64,000 nucleotides of DNA from Rhodobacterales bacterium. GTDB taxonomy: Bacteria; Pseudomonadota; Alphaproteobacteria; Rhizobiales; Stappiaceae. A program made the translations under genes and the position numbers. Under the pieces are notes generated by a model. The model was not told the DNA's origin and ran no database searches. It saw only the letters and a program-made list of their open reading frames with translations. Below, piece after piece: positions 1-9,409 of this stretch. The stretch covers positions 172,202-236,201 of the forward strand of contig VIRH01000109.1 of NCBI GenBank assembly GCA_008107755.1, in the 5' to 3' direction. Position 1 is the stretch's first letter; each line of letters opens with the position of its first letter.

Positions 1-86
1 AAGTCCAGGGCACCTGCAATCGGGGTCCCTGCGGGAACGGCGGATAATTCCAGAAGCGTGTTTTTCGTCAATGTATCGGTACTCAC
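1..86 (-). CDS. Start of an unidentified gene (partial, runs off the window)
   Basis: On the minus strand a GTG codon at 86-84 overlaps the TGA stop of the upstream monooxygenase gene (GTGA overlap) and opens a frame of 28 codons with no stop before the window edge. The residues read MSTDTLTKNTLLELSAVPAG and continue in a helical-looking N-terminus. The overlap argues for translational coupling in the same operon. It could be an alkylhydroperoxidase/CMD-domain protein, which often begins with this kind of short helix, but too little is visible to assign it. Confidence 0.4.
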   Translation of the reverse strand, partial: MSTDTLTKNTLLELSAVPAGTPIAGALD

Positions 87-1570
87 TGTGCTGCCTCGAC
101 CTTTTCCCCTTCGAATGACGGAAGCGGTGTCGGCGTCCATTCGCTGCCGTCCAGTTCGGGCGACGAATAATCCTGAAAAGCCTGCCAATGGGCGGCAATG
201 TCCTCGCGGTAGAGTTCGGCGGCGATTGCCTTGGACAGCCAAACGGCGCCTTCCGAAACGCCCGGGATGTCGCCTGACACCTTGCCGAGGCTGGCCGTTG
301 CGCCGTAGTTGAAGCAATAGACGTTCGAGAGCCACGGCGCATTGCCCGGCGTCTTTTCGCGGAAGGTGAAGTCGCCGTTCAGATACGGGAAGCAGCCGAG
401 GTCCCGGTTCTGCTCGTCCGCCGGCGGGGTGTAGACGTCGCTCCACAGAGCGATTTCCATTGCGGCGGGACCGAATTCGGAGCGCGCTTCCGGATCGACC
501 GTGAAGCCCGTGCCAAGGATCAGGAAGTCCGGCTCGTAGACAGAATTTTCGCCGAGCGTCATGCGCAGACCGGTTTCGGTTTCCTCCACCTTGCGGACCG
601 GCAGATCAAAATGGAAATGCGCATTCTCGTGCCGCGAAACCCGGAGGGTCGATCCGTGGGGCGGAGGCGTCTGGGTAACGAAGGAATAATTCATGAAGCG
701 CCAACGCCATTCGTCCGGCATCGCCCCGTAACCGGCGGTGAAGCCGAAGCTGCCGATGCCCATCATCTTGTTGATGGTCGGCATTTCCTTGCGTCGGATA
801 ATGTGGCGCACTTCGGCAGCGCCATGCTCGAGCGCTTCGGCGGAGTTGTCGACGGCGGATGCGCCCACACCGATGACGGCGACCTTCTTGCCCTTCAGGG
901 CATCGAAATCGATCGTGTCGGCGCTGTGCGCCCAGTATTTGCGGGAGATCCCTTCCACGAAGCCCGGAATGTTCGGCACGCCGGTGCCGTCGCGGCCGGT
1001 CGCCATGACGAGCTTGCGCACCAGAATGGATTTCTGCTCCGCACCGGTCAGATGCAGGCGCAGAAGATCGCCTTCCGGTTCGATCAGGTCCAGAGAGACG
1101 CCGTTCTCGACCGGAATCTCCAGGACCTTGCGATACCATTTCAGGTATTCCATCCACATGGGCCGGGGGATCTTGTCGAGTTCTTCCCAGGCATCGGTGC
1201 CGAACTGGGCCCGGTACCAGGCCTGGAAGGTCAGCGTGCCATGGCCGAAGGCCGGACCGGTCAGTGTCTTGGGCGAGCGCAGCGTTTCCATGCGAGCATA
1301 GTTGAGCCAAGGACCTTCAAGACCTTCCGGGCTGCGGTCCAGGACGCGGATGTTGTCGACGCCGCCGGTGCGCAGCGACATCCACGCGACCATGCCGCAC
1401 ATGCCGCCGCCGATAATGACCACATCGGTGACCGGTTCCCCACCGACCGTCTTCGGCGGAACCCAGGACTTGCCCGGCCAGCACAGGAATTCGAGGTTCT
1501 CCCATACTCTTGCTTCCAGGGTTTCCAGGCCAGCTCCGTCCAGGCGGAACGCGGAACGCGGGTCAGACAT
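83..1570 (-). CDS. FAD/NAD(P)-binding flavoprotein monooxygenase
   Basis: This 495-residue protein has the two-dinucleotide-fold layout of flavin-containing monooxygenases. An N-terminal Rossmann motif VVIIGGGMCGM near residue 50 should bind FAD, and a second one, VAVIGVGASAVDNSAEA, near residue 230 should bind NADPH. The sequence ILGTGF in the last third matches the ATG-type motif of class B monooxygenases and N-hydroxylases. No signal peptide or membrane segment is seen, so it should be cytoplasmic. It lies 38 bp downstream of an MFS exporter and overlaps the next gene, so it is probably one step of a small-molecule modification operon. The substrate cannot be told from the sequence. Confidence 0.8.
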   Translation of the reverse strand: MSDPRSAFRLDGAGLETLEARVWENLEFLCWPGKSWVPPKTVGGEPVTDVVIIGGGMCGMVAWMSLRTGGVDNIRVLDRSPEGLEGPWLNYARMETLRSPKTLTGPAFGHGTLTFQAWYRAQFGTDAWEELDKIPRPMWMEYLKWYRKVLEIPVENGVSLDLIEPEGDLLRLHLTGAEQKSILVRKLVMATGRDGTGVPNIPGFVEGISRKYWAHSADTIDFDALKGKKVAVIGVGASAVDNSAEALEHGAAEVRHIIRRKEMPTINKMMGIGSFGFTAGYGAMPDEWRWRFMNYSFVTQTPPPHGSTLRVSRHENAHFHFDLPVRKVEETETGLRMTLGENSVYEPDFLILGTGFTVDPEARSEFGPAAMEIALWSDVYTPPADEQNRDLGCFPYLNGDFTFREKTPGNAPWLSNVYCFNYGATASLGKVSGDIPGVSEGAVWLSKAIAAELYREDIAAHWQAFQDYSSPELDGSEWTPTPLPSFEGEKVEAAQ

Positions 1571-1608
1571 TATCAGGTCCTTCTGTTCGCCCTTGCGGGC
1601 GCTTCATT

Positions 1609-2919
1609 TCAGGCATCCCACCGGGGATGCAGGTCATCAATATAAAAGGCATGGGCATGAACCTGCCGTCCGTGACCGACCAGATGCGGATGGTCGGGCG
1701 GCAGATCCGGGTGCGAATGCAGGCGAGATTCCGGATCGTTTTCCGGGAAAATCGCCAGGCCGACAAGGGTTGCCAGCGCGGAGGCCATGCCAAGTAGCAC
1801 AAGCGAGGTTTCGGGGGAAAGGGCTGTGCCGAGCCAACCCGCCAGAGGATAGGCGATCAGCCAGCCGGCGTGAGACAGGGAAAACTGCGCGGCAAAGACG
1901 GCGGGCCGGTCGGGGTCGGAGGCAGAGCGGGTCAGCACAAGGCCGCCAGGTGTCAGCGTCAAGGTGCTTGCAGCGCCGAACAATCCCCAGAGAAAGACCA
2001 GTTCCGCCAGTGGAACCGGCACGAATATGAGCGGTGTCAGCAAGGCAAAGGAAAGCGTTCCGGCCGCCATGATGCGGCGCTCGGAAAAGACCTTCATGAG
2101 CGACGGCAGGCCAAACGCCATCAAGGCCGCGCCCACACCGAAACCGCCCATCAGCCAGGGATAGACCTCCTCGGCATTGTCGAAGCGGCTGCCTGCGAAC
2201 ACGATGGTGTTGACGAGAACCCAGGCCATGACAAGCGACAGGGCAAAGTTCAGGACGAAGAGGCCGCGAAGTCGCGGCGTGCGCGCATAGATCCACAGTC
2301 CATGCAGGGCCCGCTTGCGGAACGGCTCCAGGTGCGAGGCGATCACGTCGACCCTGACATGCGCAAGGAGGATGAACACGGCCGATCCGACAAAGCCGAG
2401 GGCCGCAAGAACGAACAGGTACTGCGGGTTCATGAAGGCGAGCGCGGCTCCGACCAGGATCGGCGTCACGATGCTTTCCAGCGTGTAGGCGATCCGCGAC
2501 AGCGCGAGCGCTTCCGAATAGGCGTCCTTTTCTGGAAGCACGGCCGGGATCATGGACTGGAAGAGAGGGGTGAAGGCCGAGGAGACGGCGAAGAAGACAA
2601 AGGCCAGACCCGCGACCGACCACCAGGACCCGGCAAAGGCGAGCGGGATCATCAGGAGCAACCGGCCGATGTCGAGCCCGATCAATGTCGGCGACCTGGG
2701 CGTGCGGGCCAGGAGCGCCTGGGCAATCGGGGAAAATCCGACATAGGCCACCATCTTCAGGGCGAAAAACAAGCCCAGCATGGGGCCGGCATGAGTTTCG
2801 CCACCCATTCGCCACGCCGCCAGCGACAACCCCGCCGTCATCAATCCGACTCCGGTCAGCGACAGGACCTGCGAGGCGAAAAGAAAACGGAACGTGGGGT
2901 GACGTAGCGGGGTCAGCAT
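1609..2919 (-). CDS. MFS transporter, probable small-molecule exporter
   Basis: This 436-residue protein has about twelve hydrophobic segments and the overall look of the EntS-like branch of the major facilitator superfamily, starting MLTPLRHPTFRFLFASQVLS. Such proteins export siderophores, antibiotics or metabolites through the inner membrane. The start ATG lies 2 bp after the stop of the class V PLP enzyme and the stop lies 38 bp before the monooxygenase, so the three genes are almost certainly co-transcribed. Export of the product made by the two enzymes is the natural reading, but the cargo is unknown. The reading frame is intact. Confidence 0.82.
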   Translation of the reverse strand: MLTPLRHPTFRFLFASQVLSLTGVGLMTAGLSLAAWRMGGETHAGPMLGLFFALKMVAYVGFSPIAQALLARTPRSPTLIGLDIGRLLLMIPLAFAGSWWSVAGLAFVFFAVSSAFTPLFQSMIPAVLPEKDAYSEALALSRIAYTLESIVTPILVGAALAFMNPQYLFVLAALGFVGSAVFILLAHVRVDVIASHLEPFRKRALHGLWIYARTPRLRGLFVLNFALSLVMAWVLVNTIVFAGSRFDNAEEVYPWLMGGFGVGAALMAFGLPSLMKVFSERRIMAAGTLSFALLTPLIFVPVPLAELVFLWGLFGAASTLTLTPGGLVLTRSASDPDRPAVFAAQFSLSHAGWLIAYPLAGWLGTALSPETSLVLLGMASALATLVGLAIFPENDPESRLHSHPDLPPDHPHLVGHGRQVHAHAFYIDDLHPRWDA

Positions 2920-2921
2920 CT

Positions 2922-4463
2922 TCAGGTCACGGGCTTGTCTGAGACTTTGGCGGAGAACCGACCGTTGGAGACGTCAGCTACATAATCCTGAACGTAGGAT
3001 GCACTTTCGCGGGCCAGACGATCTACCGACTTAATGACGAAGTCGACCTTATCATCGCGCATAAGTGGTGACAGGTTCAACCGGACCCACCCGGGTTTTT
3101 CAATTTCCTGCCCCGCGTCGAGCGCTTTCACGATGTCCGCGGACGCCGCCTGGTCGATGACAAGAAGCGAATGGGCGTATGAGCCGGCACAGGCGCAGCC
3201 GCCGCGAGCCTGGATGCCGTGGATGTCGGAAAGCATGCGCGTGAAGAGCTGGTGATGGACCAGCTTGCCTTCGCTGTCGCGCACCCGGAAGGAAAAGATC
3301 GGCAGTGCCTCGGCGTCCGGTTTGCCCAGAAGGTCCAGATACGGATTCTGCTTCCAGACCGAAAGCGCGCGCTCTCGCAACTCCTGCTGGCGGGAGGCGA
3401 GCCAGGACGGGTTGAGGGCATCCTTCACCATCATCGCCAGACCTGCGCGGATATCACCGAGCACGTTGGGTGTGCCCCCCTCTTCCCGGTTTTCCAGGCT
3501 GGTGGAATAGACGTGATCCCAGGGCGACACGAAAGAGACGGTTCCGCCGCCCGGAAGCGTCGGTGTCTTGCGCCGGGCTATGGCGTCGCGAACGATCATG
3601 ACACCGGAGCCGCCCGGCCCGCCGGGGAACTTGTGCGGCGAGAAGACGATGGCATCCTTGGCCGCGTCCGTGCCCGCATCGGTGTGCATCGGCACATAGG
3701 GACCGGCGCAGCCGTAGTCCCAGATCGCAAGAGCACCGTATTTGCGCAGAAGACGGGTGACGGCCTTGTCGTCCGTCAGAATTCCGGTGACGTTGGATGC
3801 TGCACCGAAAGCGCCGACCAGCAGTCCGGCATCCCTGTTCTCGGCAAGCAGCGCTTCCAGCGCCGCCATGTCCACGCCGCCGCGGGCACTTTCCGGCACC
3901 TCGATGACGTCTGCTCCGCTCTCGCGCCAGGGAAGCAGGTTGGAATGGTGCTCGTAGGGGCCGATCAGCACGACCGCGCGTTGCCCGGAGGCAACGACTG
4001 CCGGAATGTCCAGCAGCATCACCAGCCGGTTGAGACCGGCCGTGGATCCCGATCCGGTGAAGACGACCGAATAGCCCTCGCCTGCCCCGACGATGCGGGC
4101 AATCTCTGCCCGGATCTCCATCCGCAGCCGCGTAACGAATGCGCCGCAATAGGATGCCTGCGTGTGGCTGTTGGCGTAATAGGGCAGAACGCTGTCGCGG
4201 ATGAAATCCTCGATCTGGGCGAGAGCCCGGCCGGAAGCAACGTAATCGGCATAGACCAGCTTCTTCGGGCCGTAGGGTCCCGGAACCAGGGCATTGTCAC
4301 CGATCAGTCCGCCACACAGCGCCTCAACGAGATCCGGTTGCCGCAGGGCGTCACGGAAGGTGTCCAGAACGGTCTCCTGAACCCCTGACGGTGATGTGCT
4401 CTCGGCGAGATTGGATAAATTGCTCATAAGTGTATTGTTGACATTCAGAACGTATGATTTCAT
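2922..4463 (-). CDS. Class V PLP-dependent aminotransferase / cysteine desulfurase-like enzyme
   Basis: This protein of about 513 residues has the class V fold. VFTGSGSTAGLNRLV resembles the cofactor-phosphate loop, IWDYGCAGPY holds the Asp that pairs with the pyridine nitrogen, and VFSPHKFPGGPGGSGVM holds the probable Schiff-base Lys. ARGGCACAGSYAH near the C-terminus carries two cysteines of the kind found in cysteine desulfurases and related lyases. It is longer than IscS or SufS (about 400 residues) and no isc/suf genes are near, so a specialised lyase is more likely than housekeeping Fe-S assembly. I chose ATG 4463, which follows GGAA at good spacing. GTG 4466 and ATG 4427 are alternatives. 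An Lrp regulator diverges 50 bp away and probably controls it. Confidence 0.78.
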   Translation of the reverse strand: MKSYVLNVNNTLMSNLSNLAESTSPSGVQETVLDTFRDALRQPDLVEALCGGLIGDNALVPGPYGPKKLVYADYVASGRALAQIEDFIRDSVLPYYANSHTQASYCGAFVTRLRMEIRAEIARIVGAGEGYSVVFTGSGSTAGLNRLVMLLDIPAVVASGQRAVVLIGPYEHHSNLLPWRESGADVIEVPESARGGVDMAALEALLAENRDAGLLVGAFGAASNVTGILTDDKAVTRLLRKYGALAIWDYGCAGPYVPMHTDAGTDAAKDAIVFSPHKFPGGPGGSGVMIVRDAIARRKTPTLPGGGTVSFVSPWDHVYSTSLENREEGGTPNVLGDIRAGLAMMVKDALNPSWLASRQQELRERALSVWKQNPYLDLLGKPDAEALPIFSFRVRDSEGKLVHHQLFTRMLSDIHGIQARGGCACAGSYAHSLLVIDQAASADIVKALDAGQEIEKPGWVRLNLSPLMRDDKVDFVIKSVDRLARESASYVQDYVADVSNGRFSAKVSDKPVT

Positions 4464-4515
4464 CACTTAATTCCATCGTTCAAAGGCTCAAATTCGTTCA
4501 TTCAATCGACATATC

Positions 4516-4992
4516 ATGATAAAATTAGATCAAACTGATTGCCGCATTCTGACGGAACTCCAGCGCGATGCATCTCAGTCGCAACGGGAGCTCGCCGACA
4601 AGGTCGGGCTCTCCCAGAACGCCTGCTGGCGCCGCCTCAAGGCTCTGGAGGCTGACAACGCCATCCGTCGCCGGACAGTGCTCTTGAACCGCGAGCATCT
4701 CGGTGCCGGTCTTGTCGTGATCATGATGATCCGCACGCGTCATCATTCGCTGAGCTGGCTGACGACATTCCGAAAACACGTCTCGTCAATCCCCGACGTG
4801 GTCGATTTCTACCGGATCGGCGGGGACTACGATTACCTGATCAAGGTCGTGACCAACGACATGGGCAGTTACGACAAGATCTACCAGCGGCTGATTTCCG
4901 AAGTTGAGCTTGAAAACGTGACATCCTATTTCGCCATGGAAGCGATCGAGGAACAGCGGCCGATTCCGCTTTTCCGGACAGACGGAAAATAA
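4516..4992 (+). CDS. Lrp/AsnC-family transcriptional regulator
   Basis: This 158-residue protein has the standard Lrp layout: an N-terminal winged helix (LDQTDCRILTELQRDASQSQ, then LADKVGLSQNACWRRLKALE) and a C-terminal RAM effector domain containing FYRIGGDYDYLIKV. Lrp/AsnC proteins sense amino acids or related metabolites and often regulate the divergently transcribed neighbour. Here the divergent gene is a PLP enzyme, whose substrate or product may be the effector. The 50-bp intergenic region is AT-rich and must contain both promoters. No Shine-Dalgarno is clear upstream of the ATG. Confidence 0.9.
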   Translation: MIKLDQTDCRILTELQRDASQSQRELADKVGLSQNACWRRLKALEADNAIRRRTVLLNREHLGAGLVVIMMIRTRHHSLSWLTTFRKHVSSIPDVVDFYRIGGDYDYLIKVVTNDMGSYDKIYQRLISEVELENVTSYFAMEAIEEQRPIPLFRTDGK

Positions 4993-5180
4993 GCCGCCTC
5001 AAGCTCTGCCACCAGAGTTAACCAGCCCGCGTCGCCGGTGCAGCAAAGCGCACAAACCGCTAGGTCAAATGCGCCTGTGATGCCTCCCCTGCGCCCGGCT
5101 TTTTCTCGACGTTCCCCTGCCCGCCAGAACATCTCACTCTCTAACGCACCGAATTTGCAGCGACTTTCGTCGCAATTAAT

Positions 5181-5201
5181 ACTTGACTCTAAATATCAAG
5201 T
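5181..5201 (+). promoter_or_regulatory. RirA-like iron-responsive operator (TGA-N9-TCA)
   Basis: The palindrome ACTTGA-N9-TCAAGT sits in the AT-rich part of the 333-bp gap (4993-5325) in front of the TonB receptor gene. It contains TGA-N9-TCA, the core reported for RirA iron-responsive operators in rhizobia and relatives. It lies about 125 bp before the ATG, where it could overlap a promoter. The rest of the gap shows no gene. Assignment rests on the motif and the iron/haem context. Confidence 0.5.
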
Positions 5202-5325
5202 TTTAATATCTGTGTCTGACGAAGCGCCGAATTCACGCGCCGTTCGTCAACAGCCAGCCCTCCGCGAGCAAATCACGTCTTGATCCCGGCCAGAGCCTCG
5301 CTCCGGCCGCAGGGGAGTATTTTCC

Positions 5326-7647
5326 ATGTCCGACCGCACGAGGCTGAATGGCCTCAAGCTGGCAACCGCCGTTGCCGGCTGTGCCCTTCTGTGTGCCCAG
5401 CAAGGCGCGCAGGCACAGCAAGCCCAGACAACTCAGCTTCCCGAGACGGAAGCCGCACCTGCCGAAACGCGCCCGCAGGAGACTTCCGCGTCCCCGGCCG
5501 ATGAAGGCACTGTTCTGCTTGATACGATCACCGTCGTTGCAGGCCGGCAGCCGACCACCGTTCTCGAAGTTCCCGGCAACGTCACGGTCGTGAGGGAGGA
5601 GGACCTGCAGAAATACGGCATCTACGACATGCAGGAACTCACGCGGTACATCCCCGGCGTGACCGTCGACCGGCAGACGAGCGCGACCGATCCCTTCAAC
5701 ACCTTCAATGGCTTCAACATCCGCGGCGTCGGCGGAAACCGTGTGCTGATGCTGTCGGACGGCTCGCGCATCGCTGAAAGCATCACCGACGGGACACGGG
5801 ATTACCTCGATTTCAATTTCGTGCGCCAGGTCGATGTGGTGCGCGGTCCTGCGTCGGTGCTCTGGGGCGCAGATGCGCTTGGTGGTGTCGTTGCCGTCGA
5901 GACACTGGACCCGGAAGACCTGCTCCAGGGTCGGACAATGGGCGGCCAGGGACGGCTCGCCTATGACACGTTCAACAAATACGCCAACGCCTCCGGCGCC
6001 GTTGCCTTCCGTTTCAGCGACACGCTGTCCACCATGCTCGCGATTTCGCGTTACACCAACAGCGAGCCAACCCTTTCCAATGCCCGCGCCGATGGCGGCG
6101 TCTACGGGTGTCCGAGGGATTTCTCGGCCGGCCAGTTGCCCTGCAACAAGTTCGATCCGACGCATACGGAAGGAATTCGCGGCCTTGCAAAGGCGGTCTG
6201 GGAACCGACGAATGAACACCGGTTCGAACTGTCTGCGGATCTCATGCAGCGCAACACCGACGTCGACTACACCAACGGGCTGGGTCCCCAGACCAGTGGC
6301 GACTACGTCAACGACTACGACCGTTTTCTCGATCTCAGCCGCAACCGCTATGCGCTGGAACACACCTGGACGCCGGAGTCGCGCCTGCTCGACGAACTCA
6401 AGACGGTCGTCGCCTATGCGCCGCATACATATGATCGTACCGGCAAGAAGTCCGGCCAGACCTCCGGCGGCGACGACTTTCGCACCGATGACCTTCTGAA
6501 ATACACCGAGGATTTCTACGAGCTGGATATCCAGGCGACGAAGACCCTCGAAACGGGGCCCCTCGCCCATGAGCTGACCTTCGGCTTTGATGGCGATTAT
6601 ACCGCCCTCGATTACAGCCGCATCGATCGGACACTCAATTTCACGACCGGCGTCTCATCGGAAACCCGCGGCGGCGGCTTCAACTTCGCGAATTCGAACA
6701 CGACGCGGGCGGACGTCTACCTGCAGGATGTCATCGGTCTTTTCGATGATTCACTCGAGATCACGCCGGGCGTGCGCTTTGCCACCTATCGCATCGAACC
6801 GGAACCGGATGACGACTACCAACTCGTTCCGGGGTCGGAGCCGAGGGTGCGCGAGGACACCGCTTTTCTGAAAAGCCTCAGCGCGCTTTACCGCATCGAC
6901 AACACCTGGTCGATCTGGGGCAAGTACGGTGAAGGCTTCAAGATGCCGACGGCACAGCAGCTCTATACCTCGCTTCCGGGCACTTTTTTCGACCTGACCC
7001 CGGCCCCCGATCTTGATCCTGAACGGGTCAGGAGCGTCGAGGCCGGCGTCCGGGCCCAGATCGACCGGGGCTATGTTTCCGTGACCGGCTTTTACGCCGA
7101 CTACACCGACTTCATAGAGAGCTTCTACAATCCGCCCGGCACGTCGGAATACACCTACCGGAACCTTTCGTCCGTGGAAGTATGGGGCGTCGAGATGGAG
7201 GGTGCATACGAGCTCACCGACACGCTGACCGCGACCGGCCGCCTTTCCTGGCAGCAAGGCGTCGAAAAGGCCTCGGCCGACTCCGATACCGTGCCCCACA
7301 CCCTGCCGCCGCTGACGGCGATCGTCGGGCTCAGCTACGTGATCCCGGACTACAACCTCAGTTTCGAAGCGGTCACCACACTGGCGAGCCCGGTCTACGA
7401 GGTGTCCGATGCCGACAGCTTCAAGCCCGGCGGATATGCGCTGCTCGATGTGTTCGGCAGCTGGCAGTTCACCGAAATGGCAAGTCTCGACTTCGGCGTG
7501 AAGAACGTTTTCGACACCCGCTATTTCGAGGCTTCAGCCGCCGGGCGGACACTGACGCCGACGAGCAGCGTTGCGCGCCAGAACCCGCTGGAACTTCAGA
7601 CAGGCCCGGGACGGACGTTCTCCGCATCCCTCAACATAAAGTTCTGA
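5326..7647 (+). CDS. TonB-dependent outer-membrane receptor, haem/haemoprotein type
   Basis: This 773-residue protein begins with a signal peptide ending in QGAQAQQA, followed by a low-complexity linker, the TonB box region (DTITVVAG near residue 68) and a plug domain (PGNVTVVREEDLQKYGIYDM, FNGFNIRGVGGNRVLMLSDG, VDVVRGPASVLWGADALGGV). A 22-strand barrel ends in the terminal aromatic signature FSASLNIKF. The plug and the NVFDTRYFE motif near the end match the haem/haemoglobin/transferrin receptor family. It should move an iron source across the outer membrane using TonB energy. It is first in a four-gene run whose next ATG follows within a few bases, and a RirA-like box lies upstream. An AGGGGAG Shine-Dalgarno precedes the chosen ATG. 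Confidence 0.85.
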   Translation: MSDRTRLNGLKLATAVAGCALLCAQQGAQAQQAQTTQLPETEAAPAETRPQETSASPADEGTVLLDTITVVAGRQPTTVLEVPGNVTVVREEDLQKYGIYDMQELTRYIPGVTVDRQTSATDPFNTFNGFNIRGVGGNRVLMLSDGSRIAESITDGTRDYLDFNFVRQVDVVRGPASVLWGADALGGVVAVETLDPEDLLQGRTMGGQGRLAYDTFNKYANASGAVAFRFSDTLSTMLAISRYTNSEPTLSNARADGGVYGCPRDFSAGQLPCNKFDPTHTEGIRGLAKAVWEPTNEHRFELSADLMQRNTDVDYTNGLGPQTSGDYVNDYDRFLDLSRNRYALEHTWTPESRLLDELKTVVAYAPHTYDRTGKKSGQTSGGDDFRTDDLLKYTEDFYELDIQATKTLETGPLAHELTFGFDGDYTALDYSRIDRTLNFTTGVSSETRGGGFNFANSNTTRADVYLQDVIGLFDDSLEITPGVRFATYRIEPEPDDDYQLVPGSEPRVREDTAFLKSLSALYRIDNTWSIWGKYGEGFKMPTAQQLYTSLPGTFFDLTPAPDLDPERVRSVEAGVRAQIDRGYVSVTGFYADYTDFIESFYNPPGTSEYTYRNLSSVEVWGVEMEGAYELTDTLTATGRLSWQQGVEKASADSDTVPHTLPPLTAIVGLSYVIPDYNLSFEAVTTLASPVYEVSDADSFKPGGYALLDVFGSWQFTEMASLDFGVKNVFDTRYFEASAAGRTLTPTSSVARQNPLELQTGPGRTFSASLNIKF

Positions 7648-7651
7648 TGCG

Positions 7652-9409
7652 ATGCGTGTCATCCTGAAGCGGATCTTCACCCTGACGCGTCTTGCCGCGT
7701 CAGGGCCCGGCTCCTGGTACGGCTACTTGCTTTATGCGGTGGTCCTTGCCTTCCAGTTCGCCGAAGTCTGGGTGGCCGTGAAGATGATTGCCTGGAGCAA
7801 GACCTTTTTCGATGCGTTGGAACTGCGTGATGCAGCAACCGCGCTGACGGAGATGGGACATTTTGCAATTCTTGTCGGCGCGTCCTCCGCCTGTCATCTG
7901 GCGAGCGACTGGCTGCGCAAGCGGCTGCTCCTGTTCCTGCGCCAACGGCTGACGGAACGGGTCGAGGATGCCTGGCTCTCCGAGAAGACCTACTGGCACC
8001 TGCGTCCGGGATATTCCCCCGAACCGGTCGACAACCCGGACCAGCGCATCGCTCAGGACTGTCGCCTCTTCGTGGAGCGCCTGCTTATCGAGACGCTCGA
8101 CCTGACGACGAACATCGTCGCGCTGGTCTCCTATGTCGCCGTGCTCTGGTCGCTGTCGTCGTTTCCGCTGGCCTTTCCGCTTTTTGGCTTCGATGTGGTC
8201 ATTCCGCGCTACATGGTCTGGGCTGCGTTTCTCTACGTTGCGCTGTCCAGTGTCGTCACTCATCTGCTTGGGCGGCCGATCAAGAACCTCGTCTTCGCTC
8301 AGGAGAAGCGCGAGGCCAATTTCCGTCACGCCCTGATCCAGATCCGGGAAAGCGCGGACGAAATCGCCCAGGCCTCGGGAGAAACCGCGGAGCGCCGCCG
8401 GCTGGACGGACGTTTCGAAGCCATCCGCCAGAACTGGTTCCGGCTGATCAATGCCGAACTTGTGCTTGGCCTGTTCGTCCGGCCGTATTTTTCGACAGTC
8501 TTGCGGATACCGACCTTTCTGGCCCTGCCGGCCTTTTTCGCCGGAGCCATCACACTGGGCGGTCTGATGCAGCTTGCCTCGGCATTCTCCCGCGTCACAT
8601 CGACCATGAGCTGGTTCATCTTCTCGTATCGGGATCTTGCCGAATTTGCGGCTGTTTCCGAGCGGCTCGATCTGTTGCTGAAGGCTTCAACTGCGCACCC
8701 GCCGACGCCCGATGTGCCGCGCGAGGTTCGGCATGGAAAGTCCGGCACGAAAGGACTGCGGATTTCCGGCCTGACCCTGACCACGCCCCAGGGCAAGAGC
8801 CTTGCGCCGGTTCCCGACGTCCAGCTTTCGCCAGGCGAGGCCCTTTGGGTGGAAGGTCCGTCCGGGATCGGCAAGAGCACGTTCCTGTCGGCCCTGTCCG
8901 GGCTCTGGCCCTATGGCAAGGGCCAGATCGACCTGCCTGAAACGACCCTTCTGGCGCTGCCCCAGGTTCCAAGGGTTTTTCCGGAAGGGCTTTCCCATGC
9001 GGCGACCTACCCGCTGGATCCGGCCTCAGTCGGCCGGGATGCGGTCGAGGCCGCGCTCACCCGGGTTGGTCTGCATCATCGTCTTTCCGCGCTCGATCTA
9101 CCCGAAGCCGAGGGCTACGCCGGACTTTCGGTCGGCGAGCGGCAGCGGCTCGCCCTTGCGCGCGTGCTTGTCGCCCGGCCCGGACTGCTCGTTCTCGATG
9201 AGGCGACCAGTGCGCTGGATGCGGAGAGCGAGGCCACGCTGCTCGCGCTTCTGCGCCGCGAATTGCCGGAGGCCATCATCGTCTGCGCCGCTCATCGCGC
9301 GCCGGCCGGGCTCGGTACGTTCAAGACCATTTCCCTCGGACCAAAGGAAGCTTCTGCATCTTCCGCAGTCCACCCTTTTCCAACGTTGCAATCTGGAGCA
9401 TTCGCATGA
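7652..9409 (+). CDS. ABC transporter with fused membrane and ATPase domains, SbmA/BacA-YddA type
   Basis: This 585-residue half-transporter has an N-terminal membrane domain with about six helices of the SbmA/BacA (ABC_membrane_2) kind, and a C-terminal ATPase. Walker A is GPSGIGKSTFLS near residue 408, the signature is LSVGERQRLALARV and Walker B is LLVLDEATSALD. Fusion of an SbmA-like domain to an ATPase is typical of YddA and Rv1819c-like proteins, which move peptides, cobalamin or other large solutes. Here it begins 4 bp after the TonB receptor and overlaps the next gene by ATGA. It is therefore probably the inner-membrane partner of the iron/haem source, although no periplasmic binding protein is encoded in the operon. 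Confidence 0.8.
   Translation: MRVILKRIFTLTRLAASGPGSWYGYLLYAVVLAFQFAEVWVAVKMIAWSKTFFDALELRDAATALTEMGHFAILVGASSACHLASDWLRKRLLLFLRQRLTERVEDAWLSEKTYWHLRPGYSPEPVDNPDQRIAQDCRLFVERLLIETLDLTTNIVALVSYVAVLWSLSSFPLAFPLFGFDVVIPRYMVWAAFLYVALSSVVTHLLGRPIKNLVFAQEKREANFRHALIQIRESADEIAQASGETAERRRLDGRFEAIRQNWFRLINAELVLGLFVRPYFSTVLRIPTFLALPAFFAGAITLGGLMQLASAFSRVTSTMSWFIFSYRDLAEFAAVSERLDLLLKASTAHPPTPDVPREVRHGKSGTKGLRISGLTLTTPQGKSLAPVPDVQLSPGEALWVEGPSGIGKSTFLSALSGLWPYGKGQIDLPETTLLALPQVPRVFPEGLSHAATYPLDPASVGRDAVEAALTRVGLHHRLSALDLPEAEGYAGLSVGERQRLALARVLVARPGLLVLDEATSALDAESEATLLALLRRELPEAIIVCAAHRAPAGLGTFKTISLGPKEASASSAVHPFPTLQSGAFA

Noticed and set aside
1870..2907. 345-codon plus-strand frame opposite the MFS transporter
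   Set aside because: Extremely charged, repetitive composition typical of antisense shadows; the minus strand encodes a clear membrane protein.
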